From Enoplolaimus lenunculus (Eukaryota; Nematoda; Enoplea; Enoplida; Thoracostomopsidae): a DNA stretch of 64,000 nucleotides. The position numbers and the translations under genes are program-made. The DNA is taken from NCBI GenBank assembly GCA_030248215.1, contig JASANG010003092.1:124001-188000 (forward strand). Reading direction: 5' to 3'. Of the stretch, positions 62,001 through 64,000 are shown one piece after another (positions within the stretch are counted from its first letter, which is position 1; every line of letters starts with the position of its first letter). The notes under the pieces were generated by a model. The model was not told where the DNA came from and searched no databases. It was given only the letters and a program-made list of their open reading frames with translations.

Positions 62001-63788
62001 GTGTGAAAGTGCCAGCATTAATGATGACAGTCGAAGTGCATACACCAATACGTGACAAGCGATCAACGAGTGCAACAGAAACTGAGGGAACTTCTGAAGG
62101 ACCTGGGACAGTTGTATCACGCGAAGGGCTGCCTGCGTTTGATATTGAAGCATGGAAGGCGTTACATTCAAATGCCTTATCGATGGGGGATACAAACGCT
62201 GCAACTGATGCCGGACCGTGCGAACTGACTAAAGTCATTGTAGATTTCAAAAGTAATGGCTCTTGTACAGTTTTCTCGTCTAAATTTACACTTAGGTTTA
62301 GGACTAGGATAACATATACTTAAGCCTATGCCTTAGACATTGCCTGACCTAAGCTTAAGTCTAAGCTTAGGCCTCCTACACTTTAACTATTAATCCAAAT
62401 TATGTAAACTAGACTGAAACTTATGTCTGAATTCGTTAAGTTTGAAATTTTTAAGTTTTCTTTTCAAACAACCGAAAATTACAATTTTGCTGTCATCAGC
62501 GTAGCGCTGTTGACTATCGCAAATGTAATTATAAAATCCTAACAGGTATATAGCTGGTTTTTGTATTGTACCTATATCCGCATCTGTGGATCCTACTTCG
62601 GGCAATCCAGCACCGGGCTATTTCGGTTGCCCTCAGCCCGTGTTTGCCCAAAAGTGGTCCGATTTTGAAAATTTTTGCATATTTGAGCTTGTCATGGCCT
62701 CTCCTGTTCGTTCCATGGCCAAATTTGAATTTTTGAAAAATTCGTTTTTTAAGGTCCCAAGGTTCCCCTTGTGACCAAAAAAAATTTTTTTATCCAAAAC
62801 TTTAGCAAGTTATATTCATTTGATGCAGCTTGCACAGCTGAGTCCAATGGAGTTAAATTTTTTGCAATCAAAAGATTATTTAACGAGTTATTGTCAGCAA
62901 GCTACATCAAATGGTGCATAATTTATTAAAATTTAGGACCAAATTTTTTTGGGTCTCAAGAAGGAACCTTGGGACCTTTAAAATCGAATTTTCAAAAATT
63001 CAAGTTTGGCCATGAAATGATCAGGGGAGGCCATGAGAAGCTCAAATATGAAAAAAATTTTCTAAATCCGACCATTTCTGGGCAAGCGAGGGCTGAGGGG
63101 ATAACCGAAAACATCCACACACCTGCTGCTCTTAAGAGGCCTCGCTCTCAATGGGTGAACGATAGTTTAATATTTTTGTTAAAATTTAATGATTGTCGTT
63201 CGAAATTCAATACGAGCTGTAAAGTTTTGTTTGAAAATTCATTTGGAGAACTTGCGCTGCAACTTATTCATGCGAAAGGAATTAATCCATATGTATGAGC
63301 GTCAGTTGTGATTATTGTTTGGATTGAAAATGTATACGTTATGTTTGGTATTTATTGCACTCGTGTGCAAATTATTCATATAGTTTCATGTCAAGATTCA
63401 AAATGAAAAAGATATTTCTTTGCAAGCACATGCAGCTGCAAGTTAATCGTGCCAATTGCAGCTGCGACTTCTCGCTGCATAAACTTGCACGTGTGAATAT
63501 GGCAAGTTGTTTGTATGCAGAACATATTTTGAAGAATCGGGCTGAGCCTACACATCAATATTTTCAACGTTCTTTTTTAATCTATATATAATGCAGAATG
63601 AGTATATATACTCAACTGTAGAATTTGGATTAGCAGAAAACGTCGTGATTGGAGTTTTGTAGCCGAAATATGTTTTTACAGAATTGGGATGGAACTGGAT
63701 CATTCAACCGAAGGCTGTTCAAAGCGGAATATGCGCTGGAAGTTGTACTCCTAAGCGCCAAGCGCATGCGGTCGGAAATATTAGTGTG
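56054..63788 (+). CDS. TGF-beta superfamily ligand (5' part, 7 exons, continues past window)
   Basis: Exons: 56054-56169, 56596-56870, 58624-58748, 59419-59572, 61024-61224, 61977-62252, 63682-63788. Phases agree throughout (418 codons so far). The start encodes a secretion signal, MTQNVIIWKLVYFSGIMAI. The prodomain includes FFKQTLLRSLGLRREP, resembling the activin/myostatin prodomain helix, and INDGLILLVETSD, matching the GLxLxVET strand of BMP prodomains. Exon 6 holds TPIRDKRSTS, a furin-type RXKR site, then an acidic linker and the first knot cysteine in GPCELTKVIVDFK. Exon 7 gives LGWNWIIQPK and GICAGSC, the wrist and CXGXC motif. GW-one residue-WI followed by PK recalls TGF-beta1-3 (GWKWIHEPK) and myostatin (GWDWIIAPK) more than BMPs (GWNDWI). 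No extra paired cysteine precedes the first Cys. The remaining cysteines lie outside the window. It is a secreted, probably dimeric signalling ligand; orthology is unresolved. Confidence 0.88.
57423..57630 (-). mobile_element. MITE family A, copy 5 (reverse orientation)
   Basis: The left end is GGCCTATGTAACGATCAGG, the right end is CCTGGTCTTTGTATTGGCC, and the core reads CTTAGG on the plus strand. It is in intron 2 of the TGF-beta-type gene. Confidence 0.82.
57885..58079 (+). mobile_element. MITE family A, copy 6 (best preserved)
   Basis: It begins GGCCAATGTAAAGAACAGGG and ends CCCCTGATCTTTACACGGGCC, with two perfect runs of CCTAAG inside. It lies 255 bp from an oppositely oriented copy in the same intron. 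Confidence 0.88.
58248..58601. mobile_element. MITE family E, copy in intron 2 of the TGF-beta-type gene
   Basis: The left end is GTGCAACCGGAGG and the right end is ACCTCCGGATGCACTC, with diverged CTCCGG blocks inside. It ends about 20 bp before the acceptor of exon 3. Confidence 0.7.
59056..59145 (+). repeat. A-rich tract after an interspersed repeat
   Basis: About 90 bp of A, broken by a few C. The preceding ~125 bp (58917-59042, with ACGTATGTGGGGCGTTTCAGC) matches 21712-21830, where no A-tract follows. It lies in intron 3 of the TGF-beta-type gene and may be the tail of a retroposed element. Confidence 0.75.
60110..60760. repeat. 123-bp satellite, about five units
   Basis: The block AAGCCTATTTTATTAACC recurs at starts 60231, 60353, 60476, 60599 and 60722 (measured at its CCT), a 122-123 bp period. 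The units include GGTGAAGCTGTTTGC and CCTTAACCTAAGACGAAG. The array is in intron 4 of the TGF-beta-type gene. Confidence 0.95.
60763..60962. repeat. 30-bp minisatellite derived from the 123-bp unit
   Basis: TTGCCGAAAGAAAAGGCATT plus AAGTAAACAA is repeated six to seven times without mismatch. The same segment, slightly changed, is part of each 123-bp unit just upstream. The open frames here (a 10-residue repeat) are fortuitous. Confidence 0.95.
61649..61830. mobile_element. MITE family E, short copy in intron 5 of the TGF-beta-type gene
   Basis: It starts CAGGATGCAACCGGAAG and ends AGAACTCCGGTTGTACA. Partial relatives lie at about 50200-50285 and 63866-63945. Confidence 0.65.
62632..63097. 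mobile_element. Long foldback element in intron 6 of the TGF-beta-type gene
   Basis: Two arms of roughly 150 bp are inverted copies: the left has CTCAGCCCGTGTTTGCCC, the right has GGGCAAGCGAGGGCTGAG. Shared inner blocks include TTTGAGCTTGTCATGGCCTC and AAGGTCCCAAGGTTCC with their complements. A piece of one arm recurs at about 23665-23710. Confidence 0.88.
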
Positions 63789-64000
63789 GTTAGTATTCCA
63801 TGCCTGCACTGACACCAGAGTACAACTTTAGGTCTGCATTGCGTCAGGCTTCGATAAAAATCGACCCTGCGTTTCAGCTCTGGCTCCAGCAAATTTCATC
63901 GACCTTGTGCTCCGGTATTGTTCAGCTTCAATTGCACGCTGATTCACACTATGCACAACTTTATCAGCCGCTTTCAAGTTATTATAAGTTGGCTGAAAAT

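Noticed and set aside
62542-62662. Alternative continuation of the TGF-beta mature domain (containing SVDPTSGNPAPGYFGC)
   Set aside because: It looked like a wrist region with a Cys, but most of it overlaps the edge of the foldback repeat. The exon at 63682-63788 gives the true GWNWII and CAGSC motifs in phase.

Overview
This window is nuclear DNA from an invertebrate animal. It is AT-rich, its genes have many short exons with GT-AG introns, and introns and intergenic DNA are packed with small non-autonomous DNA transposons (MITEs), tRNA-derived SINEs and satellites. The gene set (bestrophin, merlin, a TGF-beta-type ligand, a spectrin-repeat protein) is metazoan. A fast-evolving deuterostome such as a tunicate would fit, but the sequence alone does not prove it.

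Layout. (1) Minus strand, about 18.2 to 2.5 kb: at least 19 phase-compatible exons of a long coiled-coil/spectrin-repeat protein. Below it on the same strand, two exons (1977-637) encode a novel stretch joined to a canonical EF-hand; this may be the C-terminal part of the same gene or a separate gene leaving the window. (2) 18.2-22.4 kb: intergenic repeats. (3) Minus strand, 32390-22450: a complete seven-exon bestrophin chloride channel of 501 residues. (4) 32.4-37.75 kb: a head-to-head intergenic region, with a 148-bp tandem duplication just upstream of the bestrophin start. (5) Plus strand, 37752-49387: a complete merlin (NF2) gene of 17 coding exons, 698 residues. It carries a near-identical 330-bp tandem duplication of its exon 2 and one GC-AG intron. 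(6) Minus strand, 51873-50679: a two-exon gene for an unrecognised 162-residue protein. (7) Plus strand, from 56054 past the window end: a TGF-beta superfamily ligand with signal peptide, prodomain, RDKR cleavage site and the start of the cysteine-knot domain.

Repeats. At least eleven MITE families can be separated by their terminal inverted repeats. One carries an internal (CCTAAG)n array, which is the TTAGGC hexamer known as the nematode telomere repeat; loose copies of the hexamer lie in nearly every intron. A second is a near-perfect palindrome full of TGAGTCA/TGACTCA sites. A third has CAGGG ends, 8-bp target duplications (hAT type) and an internal TCCGG-rich core. Several MITEs lie within 10-40 bp of splice sites. 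I saw no CRISPR array, no complete transposase or reverse-transcriptase gene, and no retrovirus-like element.

All exon models were built by eye from reading-frame continuity, splice consensus and remembered family sequences. Element boundaries are approximate.
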